This document shows positions 1-12,630 of a DNA stretch of 64,000 nucleotides, in pieces (positions within the stretch are counted from its first letter, which is position 1; each line of letters begins with the position of its first letter). The translations under genes were made by a program, and so were the position numbers. The stretch is from Oxyruncus cristatus. Lineage: Eukaryota; Chordata; Aves; Passeriformes; Cotingidae. The DNA lies in NCBI GenBank assembly GCA_013399855.1, contig VXAY01006690.1, positions 1,219,667-1,283,666 on the forward strand, written 5' to 3'. Below the pieces are notes generated by a model that was given only the letters and a program-made list of their open reading frames with translations, had not been told where the DNA came from and did not search any database.

Positions 1-1480
1 AGTCTCTTATAAAATGCAATGGTAAACTAAGTCATCAAACAGAATTGAATAAGTCCTTTCAGTATGGTGAAAAAAAATACAGTGCAATGTATTTTATATT
101 ATTTATATTAGTTTTTTGTCTTGATTGTTGGTTTGTATTTGTGCTCGCACATAGCTTAGTAAAAACAACACAGGCCAGTTTCTCACTGCATAGCTAAGAG
201 CAAAGAATTCTGGTTTTGGGTGATCTCTAGCCTTGATACTTGAATTAAAACAAGAAGCACAATTAAAAATTTTCTTTTTTCATGCTGAAGATATCAGGAA
301 AATGTGCAAAATGCCGCTTTTCATAAGACAACATGTCAATATGCCAGTTTCACGTAGAAAATATATAAGTGCTCAAAGCAGCAGAGAACATGCTTTCAAC
401 CTATTGATCAAAGTCAGCAACTAACATAACCAAATGGGAAGAAGATATTTTTAGGAAAAATAATCAAAATAATGTTTTTGCAGAAACTGACAATACAGTG
501 GCAATTGAGTTACCTCAACTTTTTCCTGTAAAAGACTTGATTGAGGAGTGAAATTTCTTTTCCTCCCTTCCCTCCCCCATCGAACTAATTACTCTATAGA
601 CCTAAACTGACTCACATAAAATATCCCTTAACCAAAATAAACAAAGACACAAATCCTTTTTCAGTTTAAGCCAAACTAGTTATAAAGTCTCACTGGGATT
701 CTCAGAAGTTTTAAATGGGATTTAAATCACTTTAGCTGTTAGTCTATAAGTACATGCATTCTAACAAGGAAACTAATCAAAATGACACAGGAGACACCTT
801 TTACTGAACTTCACAGAAAACCCCCGGAATTAGTATTTAACAAAGCTCTAATGTAATTATATTCAAATAAAGCAGAAAACTGCAGAGTTTTTTTCAGTGG
901 AACTTTAAATCACATATTACCAATATGTGGCTCTATTTGATAAATAACTGTTCACACGTTTGAAGGATTTCCTAAGCTAATAAAGAAAAAAAAAAAATCA
1001 AGGGAACATATTACTAGTCTATTGAAAATACCACAAATCTCATTGCACAGCCAATTCAAACTCGTCTTTGCTTTATAGTTCTGACCACTATGTACACTTA
1101 TAACACTGTGCTTACTTTCCAAATTGGCTTCCATTTTTTCCCAGCACAATTTTAATTCCAGATAAAATAGGCCTAGAAGTTTTATCACCTAATATGAAAT
1201 TACTGAACTCACTGTTTGTAGCACAGTTCAAAATCAAGTGCCAGAGTACTGAAGTAGGCTGGGGAGTGGTCTGGAAGTCAGTTTTTCTTACTTACTGTCT
1301 CTGCCTCTCTCTTGCAGTGGGAATTAGTCTGCTATTTTTACTTCCAAAAGAGAAAACTGGGATTGACTCAGTGCTGATGAAACAAACCAATCAAAAATCC
1401 TGCACTAATGCTTGGACACAGTGCTTCTTAAAAAAAAATGTTCTTTAAAATGAAAACATAGAAAATCATAGAAAACTTAC
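1..1480 (-). other. KCNMA1: KCNMA1 intron 2, 5' part
   Basis: This sequence lies downstream of exon 2 in the direction of transcription and is AT-rich. I see no further exon with plausible splice sites and no recognisable repeat. A C-rich pyrimidine stretch at 561-578 has three C-runs, so it falls short of a canonical quadruplex on the transcript strand. There is an A-run near 985-998 and an A-run at 1430-1438. The intron continues beyond the left edge. Confidence 0.85.
1475..1480 (-). other. KCNMA1: Splice donor of KCNMA1 exon 2
   Basis: On the minus strand the exon ends CTT and is followed directly by GTAAGT, a full match to the intronic half of the U1 consensus. The last exon base is T rather than the preferred G. 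The cut falls after the leucine of GRVL, where the mammalian exon also ends, so the next exon should start with VVLVF of S1. Confidence 0.93.
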
Positions 1481-1645
1481 AAGTACTCTGCCAGTTAATG
1501 TCTGGGCAGATATCATGACTCCTGCCCAATCCTTCACAGACGTCATCCATCCCACTTCTGCTGCCACATTTTCCTCTTTTTCATCTGTTGGTTTGCAGGC
1601 TCCATCTACCTGTGTGTCTCCACCACCATTGATTTTCTGGGACTC
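1481..1645 (-). CDS. KCNMA1: KCNMA1 exon 2 (BK channel alpha subunit, S0-S1 linker and start of S1)
   Basis: This is an internal coding exon of 165 bp, in frame at both ends (phase 0/0), encoding 55 residues. It begins ESQKINGGG and ends [12 protein letters not shown]. The product is the pore-forming subunit of the BK (Slo1) potassium channel in the plasma membrane. The exon covers the cytoplasmic linker between S0 and S1 and the first residues of S1. The stretch [20 protein letters not shown] (residues 27-46) is the invariant vertebrate Slo1 sequence as I know it. Asp39 of the exon (codon 1529-1531) corresponds to mammalian Asp99, which helps coordinate Mg2+. The N-terminal third is divergent: compared with the human exon recalled from memory (54 residues, E62-L115), it is one residue longer and carries a cysteine at residue 17 (codon 1595-1597). 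The boundaries are set by the AG acceptor at 1646-1647 and the GTAAGT donor at 1475-1480. Open frame outside them is intronic read-through. No other exon of the gene is in the window. Confidence 0.96.
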
Positions 1646-1673
1646 CTGCAAAGTAAGTATTCGGATTAGTTAA
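1646..1673 (-). other. KCNMA1: Splice acceptor and branch-point region of KCNMA1 intron 1
   Basis: On the minus strand the intron ends TTACTTTGCAG and the exon starts GAG. The polypyrimidine tract is short and broken by purines. Upstream lies TTAACTAAT (1673 to 1665), which holds two overlapping matches to the branch consensus yUnAy. The candidate branch adenines are at 1670 and 1666, about 25 and 21 nt from the exon. The strong branch sequence may compensate for the weak pyrimidine tract; that is inference. Confidence 0.8.
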
Positions 1674-3540
1674 TGTTTAGCAATTTGGCAAGGAAAGCCA
1701 GAGCAAAGTTATGGCTAAGAAATGCTATGAAAAATGGAAAATAGGTCTTCCTGGATTCCTGACAGATGAAATTAAGAACTGACTTGGATGTATCTCTTTG
1801 GAAATTATAGGAACGTTCTATAAGGCACCAGACCAAAAACTAGATAATAATATTCTCCTTGATATTACATCTTGAAAACATATACTTGGCATCAAATATG
1901 CTATATCTTCTGTCCTTATAAGCAGCATAAGTGACAAGAGCTTTGTATGCAATTATAGAGCTACCTGTAAATGAATTTGTCACACATACACTGAAAGACC
2001 TTTTGATGTATTAGTTCAAAACAATGCATACTGGGTGTGAACATAATTTATGTACAACTTTAGTTTAATATCACTAGAATTAATTATTTGAGTAAACCTT
2101 CATGAAGCATGATGTAACAAGACAGTAATTATCAAGTGTAAGGGGAAAAAAAAACACCATAGAGAATCTGCAGGGAGCTGCCATGCTATCAGTGAACCAG
2201 TTTTTCAATGAAAGTGTTTAATGTATCACAGGAATTATTCTGTCAGTAAGTGGCTCTCACAGAATGGAGAGCTAGAAATTAAAGAGGAGCCTCAGCCACA
2301 CCAAGCTTACTGATGAGTCACATGCACTGGAATTCATATCAGGCTCTCATGATTGTTGCAGAAAGGATGTCGTGCTCTGTAACTGCCTGCTATGTGCTAC
2401 AGTCACTGGTGCTGCACAAAAATCAAGGGAAATGGCAGGAAAAGCCAGCCTGGATTGGATAGCATTTAAAACAGATCACATGCAAAGTATCAGACTGTGC
2501 CATGAGCATGCCTTTGGTGACAGCATAATACCAATGACTTCCTGAATACTTGACAAGTTATGCTAAACAAGCACAGGGGAGGCAGCAAAATTCAGTGCTG
2601 AAGGAAGTACCAAGCAATTGAACTTCACACATAGGTCTGCATTAGTGCTTCAAGCACTCTGCACAGACCAACAGCTTGAAAGATCTTGTTTATAGATGAC
2701 TTGTCTGTAGTCCACTAAGCAGGAAATCAATTGCTATTAATGCTCTTTGGGATATCTATTATACAAGCAAAGATGCTGGTTATGTGATTATTATTATTAC
2801 AGTAGGAATACTACACTGTGATGATCAAAACAAGTAGCTGTGAGATGGCCTTGAGGACACAGCTGGACGTAAGGGTACAGGCACTTCCAGAGAGTACTGA
2901 ACTAATAAAGCAGTTGCATTGAATCTGTCAGCAAAGAACAGCAGAGCAATGCTAAAAATGTAATATGGAGACCAACAGTTGTTTTCAGAGAATCTCAGCA
3001 TCACAACTTAATTAGCTAATCAGGTTCTTTCTTCTCTGACAGTTTCCCTCCCAAAAAGCAGGCTCTGTGTTCTTACTAGCAATTACAGCACAGTGCATGA
3101 TGTGGCTGTATTGATAATAACATTATTCAGAGTTACAACAGTAATTCAGCACACTTCCTAAGCAAATAACCAGACAGAAGATAAAAAGTACTTTGTATTT
3201 GCATAACTGGACCTCATTCACTGACAAATTTGGACACAGTGAATCAGATGTTTTGCACTCAGCATTGAAAGACATATCCTGCACTGCACACGCACAGAGC
3301 ACAACCTACAGAAATGAGCTCATTGCAGAGGACAGTGATGTACAGCACGGCATGAGGCATTTCCAGCAGAGCAACACCTGGCTGGAGACAATTTGTGACC
3401 CATAACATCAGCAAGTCATATAGATCAGTCCCAAAGAAATGCCTTCACCTCCATCAGGGTTTCGATTATAATCCAAGAAAGAGAAATCTAGGGTCAATAT
3501 AGCAGACATTGTAATAAAATAAAACATTGAAGCTAGACAC

Positions 3541-3870
3541 ATCTCCAAGGTCCTGGGGGCACTCACTGGTCACTCTCTTCGAGAATCTCCCCTGACCCCT
3601 CTGTGGCCCAGGATGCTATTTCAGCCCTGTCCAGCACCACCCACTCCCACAGCCCTGTCCTCTCCAGCCTCAGTGAGCCAGATCCCACCAGCCTGGCCAA
3701 CCCACAGCCGGTTCCCCTTTCCTAGCCTGATCCACATGCTAAGATCTCAGGCTGGCACCCACAAGGCTCCTGGCAGCCAGGGCTCTTGACCCACCACCCC
3801 AGCCAGGGAGCTGGGGCAGGCCCCTGGCCCACAGCGAGCCCCCCAGTGTCGTGACAGCTACTGACTGGTT
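3541..3870. other. GC-rich block of unknown origin
   Basis: About 330 bp are clearly richer in G+C than the flanks, with many CCC/CAG/CTGG words and only a handful of CpG dinucleotides. It is not a CpG island, and I found no convincing open frame or splice pattern. The minus strand is G-rich, with several GGGG runs. It could be a GC-rich LTR remnant, a decayed repeat or a GC-biased patch. I do not recognise the family. Confidence 0.5.
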
Positions 3871-6800
3871 AAAAACCTACACATTCCATTTATTTCTCTC
3901 TTCCCACCAGTTTCTCTGCCTTTTGTAACTGCTTAAGCTTGTCTTTCAGAATGTAAACTTCACACACCAGATTTTGCTGCATGGTCCTCCTCTGCATTGC
4001 ACAGCAAGCTTTCATATTCTGTACAAGTTTATACTGAATGAATTAATGTGATTTTTCTAGTAAAGGAGTTGTAATTATCTCTTCCTCTCAGATAAGAAAC
4101 TGAGGTGGTGATTAAGTACTTACTCAGTCACTAGAGAAGTCACTGGCAGAGTGAGGATGAAATCAGTCTTCCTTGATTTTTCCGCCCAGCAACCTCTGCT
4201 TAAAATCACAGGGATCCATACCTTGCTAAAAACATTCCTAACTATGGATTTTGTCATAGAAAGTCACAGAAATACAGATCACTGAACAAAAAGAGCTAAA
4301 TTAAAAAGTACATTTTATCTTAATGAACTTAGAAATATATTAAGGTTGCAAAATTCTGTTATTGTGTACGTGTTCCTTCCTTACCCCCAACCTTTTTGTC
4401 TATAGATGCACTTACTCAAAATTATAAAAATAATTAAACAACTCCTAACACTCAATAAAATAGTAGGTAATTTACTTAATTTTAAGGAGAAGGGTAGTTT
4501 CTACATTTTGAAAAGGTTTTCATAGCCTAAGTTCTTTTTGCTGTATTGACTTTTGGTTGCCAATAGAATAAAGCAGTAAGTCATTGACAGACCTATTCAC
4601 TATTTGATTCTCTAATGGTATTAAAGTCTGTAATACATTTGAAGGGCTGTATTTCTACATTTATACCACTTACTCCACCTCTATTAAAATCTCCCACCCA
4701 TATTATTTCTTAATTAGAATGTAAGTAAAACAATTATACCCTGCCAAGTATAATTTGAAGCAGACTCTCATGATTGGCCTAGCTCTTGCCACTATTGCAG
4801 CTATAATTATTATTCAGATTAGTTACTGCTATGTAATATTTGTGTTCAGCTTGGATATTTTACATTTTTTCCATCTACATGACTAGTTTCTTGTCTTACT
4901 TAATTGGCAGCTGAGTATTAAGAAATTTTATCCTAAGTCATTATGCAATTGTGCAGAAATCACTAAAGGAGGTTTAAAGACTGTTTTTGTTTACACTGAG
5001 TACAAATCAGTCCTGTTATTAAGTGTATAGTCTGTTCCACTCCTATTTCTTCACCTCATAGTATGAAGTAACCAACACCAAAACCAGAAAAAGATGCTTA
5101 GAATAATAACCTGACAGTGATGATAGTTGTTTAATTATTTACAAGTTCAGTATTAAAAGTAAGGTATATTTATCCACTCTGCTTACTCTGTTCATTATTT
5201 TAATTACTCGAGGACAGGAACATTCAGGTAGATTAAGTGAGAAGCAGTGTCTTTTGTGAACATGTATTTCCTGAACTTAATGACAAAAGGAAGACACCAT
5301 GATGAGAAGGGGTGTACAGGAATCATGGCTCACTGTTTTACCAATTGTTTGTCAGAGACCTGGACCACAAAGTTCAATGCTTTGTCTCCTATTTTCAACA
5401 TTAAATATTGATTTAGATTACCTAAGTTCTGGGATGCTTAAACACAGTTAACCTTAAGGAAGAAGAATTCAAAAAGGGAAAAGACACTCAAAAACATTTA
5501 ATGGTTTTGAAAACGTAGTCCTGTCTGCTTCATTTCACCCCTCTACAACACCTGTACAAACACAGAACCATTGCATAGCCACTCCATTCAACCCAGGACC
5601 CCTGAAATAAAAATCAGAAGATTATGAAACCTTAAAACATCATCTAAAAATAATTTGTCTTCTTAGAAGCCCTAAAAACACAGAATACCATAAAGACTCT
5701 GAAGTATGGTACTGAAAAGACCTGATCACTTCTTAAAATATGTTAGAGAACATAGGAAACAGGCAGGCAGGTAATGTGAAGGAAAAGAACTGGGTTAAAA
5801 TCTGGTGAAACAAAGAAAAGGACTTGATATTCCCATCTATCTAACATCTAACTATTTGAATATCACAGAAAAATCATGAAATATCACCTGTAAAGAGAAC
5901 ACAGGGCATTGAGTCATACCCAAATCACTCAAGAGATGACAGTATGATCAAGCAGATGTTTAAAAACAATAATACCAATGTAGCCAGTTCAGTATCAGCC
6001 TTTGAATTTCATCCTAGATAACATAAGGTGAGAAAGGGATGTCAGAATGGGAGCTGCACCTAGTTTAAAGTATGCACTAGTAATTCAGTAAGAAAATACA
6101 ATTCGGAGAAATTAGGAAAGGGCTGCTTTAGAGAATTATGCCAGCAACTTGGAATTTTATCTCCATTAACTACCCTTCAATTAACTGCATTGCAGTCCTA
6201 GACCCTACATTTTAAGACAGGTTTTATGGCAGATCAACACCCCTTTCATATTGGCCACTCTTATACATTAGGAATCTATGTTTACGTTCCTTTCCTTTTC
6301 ATTCCTCAGTTTCCCCAAAGCCACCAAGAGGTGCTATATGAAGAGGAATAATTTTGCATATAAGAATATTTCCCTTTCTTTTAGGCAGTCCTATAAAACA
6401 CTGAGTTTGAAATTATTTGACTTCTATCAATAATTGAATTCCATGTCCTTAGATACATGCATTCACCATTTTGATAACTCCAAATTGGGGTCTTAAATTT
6501 ATATAAAACCATGCTATTATGCTGCATTGGCAGAAGCTGGGCAATGAACAGTGTATGTTAAGGCTTCAGGTACCTGCTGAATACATTGCCATGGCAGATG
6601 CTTTCCATCAGATATAGTTACCATCTGTAGTCTTCATCTTAATAGTTACTAAGTACCAATTCATCCAGTAGTAAAAACAAGCAAAGCAAAAAAACCATGA
6701 AGCAGTTCACCTGCTCTAATGCAGTTTAGGAAACACAGGTTTTCACTGGATTATTAATAAACAAAACAAATGGGAATGTGAAAAATGAACAGCCGTATGG

Positions 6801-7301
6801 AGACTTACAAACCTCTTAGAAAATAGTCAGTCTTATAGGAAAGAGAAAACAAAGGCTAAACTAACCAAATGTGAGCTAAACTGGCCCACCCACAGCATCT
6901 CCTTGAATATTAGGTTCATAGTCAAGTTACACTGACCTCAGTTATCATACTGGAGCTACGGTTTGAATAGTTTCAAAGGATTAATTATTGATACCCAAAC
7001 AAACATTATTCTGTTAACTGAATAGAAGAAGCAGAATGATCTGTGGAAAACATGGTTGATGAGATAACCAAGCATTTTGCTCTCATAAAATATTCACAAG
7101 TTATATAATTCGGTGTTTGCAAATTTAGCAGGTTAAGAAAAGTAAGTGAAAAACAGAGTACGAAAGTTTTCTTATTAGTTTAAGACTGAGATGTTCAGCT
7201 CCTGTGAGACTATTCTTTTTGTTTTCTGTATTCCTGCAGGAATTCTGAGAAACATCTCGCTGGTCTTTAATTACAACCAGAGCCTTACTTTCTGTACCGA
7301 T

Positions 7302-7388
7302 TAAAAAAAAAAATAATAAAAAACCCCAACAAACAAAAAAAACCCCCAAACACAACCAAAACCAACCAAACAAAAAACAACACACCAC
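7302..7388 (-). repeat. A/C-rich low-complexity tract (G/T-rich on minus strand)
   Basis: The plus strand is almost only A and C, with interspersed CCCC, CCCCC and ACCAA words. Read on the transcript strand it is GGTTT/GTTTG-like. Minus-strand open frames through it give W/F/L/G-rich peptides that are artefacts of composition. Confidence 0.85.
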
Positions 7389-8247
7389 TTTCTTTTTTTT
7401 CTCTTTTTCCAGTGACCAGCTTCACTGTTGCATTTATGCAGACTTTCAGTAATCCTGACAGATTTTTTGTTCTGTGCCCTTCATATTTCCGGTATGGGTT
7501 ACTTGTATAAAATCCCCTTTTCATGTCATTGCTTTGACTGACAAAAATTGCTGCAGTAGAGGAATTAATTCTAAAACCTTGACCTGAGAGGCAAGGGAAA
7601 CTAGATTAGTAATATAGAGTGTTCCACACATGATCCCACAAATAGTACACCAGTCTGTCAAATGGGTATGGTTCCCACTTAAGAATATGAAAGAGCACAC
7701 ACCTACGTTTTTTGAAATATGAAGAAAGTACAAAAAGATTCAGTTCAAAGATTAAAAATTTCTACATGTTAATAGAAGTGTTACAATGCATCACTTTCAT
7801 TGATGTGAAACAGTTTCCAAATAATTGGAAAGCTGAATGACAGATTTCCATACCAGCCTAAGAATAGAGAGGCCTGCTGGAAGTCCCTGCTGTGTCACCA
7901 AATTTTGCAAGTCCTCAGCCACACGATGTAGGGTCTTCACCCCACAGCTACAGAACAAGAGTTACAGTGGATCTGTTGCATAGGGATCTTATAAAAATAA
8001 ATATTTTTAGGATTTTTAGTGTTTCAGTATCACACAAAAGGGAGAAAATGCAGATATAGTGTAGGGAATCCCAAAATTTTTAAGACACTAAAATCTGGTA
8101 AAGATTGTTAGACTAGTTATATAAGACAAACATATTAAGACAGATGTGTAAAAGGGAAGCAATTAAGAACTAAAGGCATTTTGTAGTGAAATGAAAAAGG
8201 ACAGAGAACATCATTGCAGATTTACATGCGTTCAAATGGACAAAACG

Positions 8248-8263
8248 TGTTCTTTAAAGAACA
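8248..8263. repeat. 16-bp perfect palindrome
   Basis: TGTTCTTTAAAGAACA reads identically on both strands. The two halves are everted hormone-receptor-like half-sites, but the arrangement is not the usual AGAACA-N3-TGTTCT element. It is most likely chance in AT-rich DNA. Confidence 0.6.
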
Positions 8264-10025
8264 TGATTGGTTCAAGTTAGCAGGAGTTTATATCAATAGT
8301 TACATAAACTTTCACAATAGGTTAAGAAGTTTGTGTGAATAATTTCATTTATATTTATCCATAAAGTTTCCTTTTCTGCTTCTGATTATGTATCAGACCA
8401 CATTTACAAAAATAAATCATCTGTGAACTTGTCATAAGGCTACATAACAAGTGCACTTACTGTCAGCAATACATAAATAAATAAAAAATAGGGTGAGTGA
8501 CACTCAGGTCAAGAGTATTCACTGAAAATATTTCAAAAATTGTCAAACTAACACCTAGCCCATACATATATTTTCCTTTTTTTATAGTTAATAGAGCATT
8601 TCTTATTAATTTCCTCTACAACAATCAAATTATTATTGCACTAAAATATTCTCTGAAGGCCCTTTCAATTATAAAGTAGCAGACGAAAGCATTTAATTTT
8701 ATTAATGGGGACACTAAGTTTAAATTAAAGGACACACGTCATTCTTTTTTGGTCCCTACCTACTGTAGAAAGAGGTACCTTAGCCAGATCAGACAACTAC
8801 CATGTAAAACAGTATTAGTTTTTAACTGTATTTTCTGTGGTTCAAGCCTTATACTGAGATAATTCTTTCAAAATATATTTTAAAAAGAGCTTTACCATAG
8901 AGTGGTCCTCAATAAAATGGAAACTAAACTTGTAAAAATAAGCTGTATCAGATGGGACTGAGTTATCAAAACTATGGGAAAGAAGTGCTCCTTAAAAGCA
9001 TAGAGAAGGGTAGAAGGGTGCATGCCATTCCCGTAATCCTCCCATTTTGTTTCTTCCCACCTAACAGAAGGTAAATCAAAGTAAGAGGACAATTGGAAGA
9101 AAAATTAATTCAGGCATTGTCACAAAATAAAAACTGCCAAATTACCTATATCCTATGAAATGATTAATCCAGAGAAATTTCTTTCTGTCACAGATGATAA
9201 AAAATTTTAAGTATCATTAACCCAAAAGTCTCAAAGTGTTTCACAAATGCAAGAAAAAGGTCTTAAAAATGAGGGGGAAAAAAAGTAAGAAACAGTGAGA
9301 AAATTACCTAACTTGTTTATCCTGATTACAGGAAGTACTCTAGCTGATTGCTTGTAATTTTGTTTTTGTTGTTACCATTAAGTAGTATGCAATTCCAAGT
9401 TTTTCAATCATCACATCTTGGCACACTTTTTAGTATCATGAAAGGATGAAAAATACATTGAAAAAATAAAACATATGATTTTTTACGTTTTTAAGAGAAA
9501 TATCCCTAGTAAATATTTTATGATCTACATGATCTAGCTTATAAGTGTAGTTTTTATAAAATAATTATGTTATAGAAGTTGAAATAAGAAAACTACTGAA
9601 ATAACTATTCACTGCAAGGAATAGTCAGTATTAAAACAGGTTATTAAAAGGTTCTGAAAATAGAAGGTTTAAAAGATTTTCACAAATACTGTGTACAAAG
9701 TAAGTATCAACCTGCTTTGTCAGTGAAGGTAAACTTCACAGTATCTCTTCAGGAGCATCCATCCTGCTCAGTCACAAAAAGGAGGTTTGTATCTATCAGC
9801 AAACAGAACACTTTTTCATTGCATTAACTTCATAATATTTTCTTGCTTGTGCAATCAGAGGTATCCAAAAGAAGGAGAAGACTGAATTGTAAAAGGAAAT
9901 TTCCCTCCTCTTCTATGAATTACAGAACAGCAAGGCAGTCAGCACCTGTGAGTAAAACCCATGCTCAAAATCACCTCTCTAACACCCAAAAATCACAAAG
10001 AATCCATGGATTAGGAAAGGCAGCG

Positions 10026-10067
10026 CACAGCTTAAGAGACACAGTACACAGCTTATGAGACAGAGTC
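10026..10067 (+). repeat. Imperfect 21-bp direct duplication
   Basis: Two adjacent copies of a 21-bp unit start at 10026 and 10047. Both begin CACAGCTTA and continue with GAGACA, with a few substitutions between them. This is a simple local duplication; no function is evident. Confidence 0.7.
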
Positions 10068-12609
10068 TCTAAGCAAAAGGTACTGTAACTATTCCAAAAC
10101 TAGAATCTTGGTCCTTATGTAAAAGGAATTAACTACTCCCTTCCTGAATTGAGAAAAAAAGGTTTTCACCTTGAAAACTTGGTGACAGGAATTTTAAGTC
10201 TTCGTTTTCTTCAAACATTTTCATGTGGAAGGGATAGACTTAAACACTTGTGTTTTCTATTTTATGTGAAATAGCAAATTGATATTTTATGGAAATATAG
10301 GCAAGCTTCATCAATACTAAGCCTTTCAAATAGAATTTATTTGCATTTACATTTATAAAAAGAGATTTATGATTTTTCATATAGTTGTAAAGGTAATAGG
10401 ATAAAAGATGAAGGAGAATGGCAGTGGGACAAAAATAACTGAAAGACTCATAAATATAACTAGTTGGTAATATCATAAAAATCATGTATAATAATAATTT
10501 GAAGAATGCCAGAGAATCATTCCATTATCTGCCAAATTTGACAAAACAGTAATCTCTAATGCCTTTTTGTGATTCAAGGGTAGTATATAACATTCATTCT
10601 CATTGTATTGAAATCATAAAGGAAAGCACAATGAATTAAAGGTAGCTCTCTGTAGAATATAAAGCCATATCCAAGCCTTCATTGATGTAGGAAATGAAGT
10701 TCCAATATACAGCACATAAGTATTTGAAGAGCAGCAGGTCAGCCAATAAGTAATTAAAAATATTTACTAGCATACAACACTTCTCACTCAGAGATTACAG
10801 AGTGCAATGCAGTTTACAGACTGCAAGAACTTGGTGCGGGGGGAGTCAGAATGTACCCAGTATGCAGAAAAGATCTACACAGAGATCAGAGAGATCAGAG
10901 AAAAGATGTACAGGTCTACTTCTCAAAATATTTAAAATGCATATTTATTTACAAAGTGACTGTTTCAATGATTACTTTGAAATAATTAACTTCAACTTAG
11001 CATTTCCCCCTAAAAGATCAATTACATCACATTGTAAGAAACGTGTAAGTGCTATTATTTAATCAAGTAGCTATGGCCTCACTTATTACCCACTGCTATG
11101 GAAACAGTTTTGTGTAACCTGAACCTCAAGACTCCCTTCTGTAAATGGTAGACAAAAGTTTTTAATCTGCAAGAAATTTTTCTTCTTTTAGGTTCAATTT
11201 CTTTCAGGTAACATACATTACTTAGGTTCACTTCCTAGACACTAAAGAGCAGAATTCAAATTATCCAATATCAACACTTGTAGACTACAAATACTGCATC
11301 TGGTACATTTATAATGCAAGGAAACATTCACAGTTCCTACAAATTCATGAAGACTGACTGAAATCTAAGGCAGAGAAGAGAGGAAAGCCAAATGTCTGAC
11401 CTGCATATTATAGCTCTATCAAATTTTCTTTATGCTATATAGAATGAGAACAAGTTCAGCAGATTATCTTTGACTTTCTTAACCTTATCACTTTAAATAA
11501 CAGGAATAACAAACTGGCACAGAGATCATCTCCTGCTCTTTGTGGGCATTCCAGTGATGCACTGCTAGCAATTGATGCATGACTGTGACATTGAACATAG
11601 CCTTTTAAAGCAATCAGAAGTTGGACTAGTGGAAAACAAAGATACATGGTGTCCATTTTTGGCTCTCATAACACATCCTGCTCGTGGCAGGATTGAATCT
11701 GCCTGTACTAAAACTTGTAGATGAAGCTCCTACTCTGACAGGTCATTTTCTAAATGAGAAAAGCAACTCTCTGAAGTTCCTCAGAGGCCTGAATGCTTAT
11801 AAGCAGCCCTGGCAGAGTTGCATTAGTAGCAGAGGGCAGGTGAGGTGCTTAAAGGCAGTCATTATTCTGTCTCATGAGTCTGCAGTTTTTGGTTTCAAAA
11901 TTTATCAAACCAGCAAATACAGCATATGTCACAAAAATATGTTACCTCTGAATACTCCCTCTGCCTATAAATTATGCATGACACAGCAAGCAGTTATTGT
12001 CACCTGATCAGGAAAGATAATGAACAGATGCGAGAGAATAGGTCGACTTAAATTTTTAGCTCTTTTTCTAAAATTAAATAACAGTAAGAAGAAATGAAAA
12101 CATAACCATTGTTAAATCATCAAAAAGTATTGAGTTGCTTGACCTTCATGGGAGCAGAAGTGGACAATGATGAATAATAAAGTTAATGCTTCTACGGAAA
12201 TCTCAGTCTTGAATGCCCTTTGTTTATATCTTGCAATTTTGTGATAATGGGATAACTTTATTACAGGGCCTAGAACTCCCATTTTTTTCTTTTAAATTTT
12301 ATATGAATTGTTCTGATAAAGAATTCACAGCAGCATAAAGATTGAACAGTTCATCAGAGAAGGCTGTCACACTTTACACTATTCACAAGCTGCGTTTTAC
12401 AGAACCTACTCATCATTTTGAAGCTTAAGAGACTTTCTCCATTTACAGTGCTGCATAATTATCTCACACAGCTTCCCAAGATGCAGGTGCCCCTCATAAT
12501 TTATCTGTGAATGAGATTCATTGACAATCCCATACAAGTGTCACACAATGTTAAAAATTTTACCTTAAACTACTTCTTAAAAGAAGAAAGGGCTTAATTA
12601 AGACCAGTT

Positions 12610-12630
12610 AAAAAAAAAAAAAAAAAAAAA
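12610..12630 (+). repeat. A21 homopolymer
   Basis: This is a run of 21 adenines. I looked upstream for a retroposed sequence that it could tail and for flanking target duplications, and recognised neither. Confidence 0.95.

Noticed and set aside
1455..1475. CATAGAAAATCATAGAAAA just inside intron 2, resembling an inverted CR1 tail
   Set aside because: Too short, lacks the adjoining GGTTGGAAGG-type CR1 sequence, and is best explained by chance AT-rich similarity.
1651..1660. Plus-strand AAGTAAGTAT resembling a splice donor beside the exon
   Set aside because: It is the reverse complement of the KCNMA1 acceptor region; no plus-strand exon precedes it.
3193..3405. Plus-strand open frame of 70 codons in a less AT-rich region
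   Set aside because: No recognisable motif, opposite strand to KCNMA1, no splice or promoter support.
12540..12630. Sequence before the A21 run considered as a retroposed SINE or pseudogene
   Set aside because: No tRNA- or 7SL-like promoter boxes and no flanking target-site duplication could be seen.
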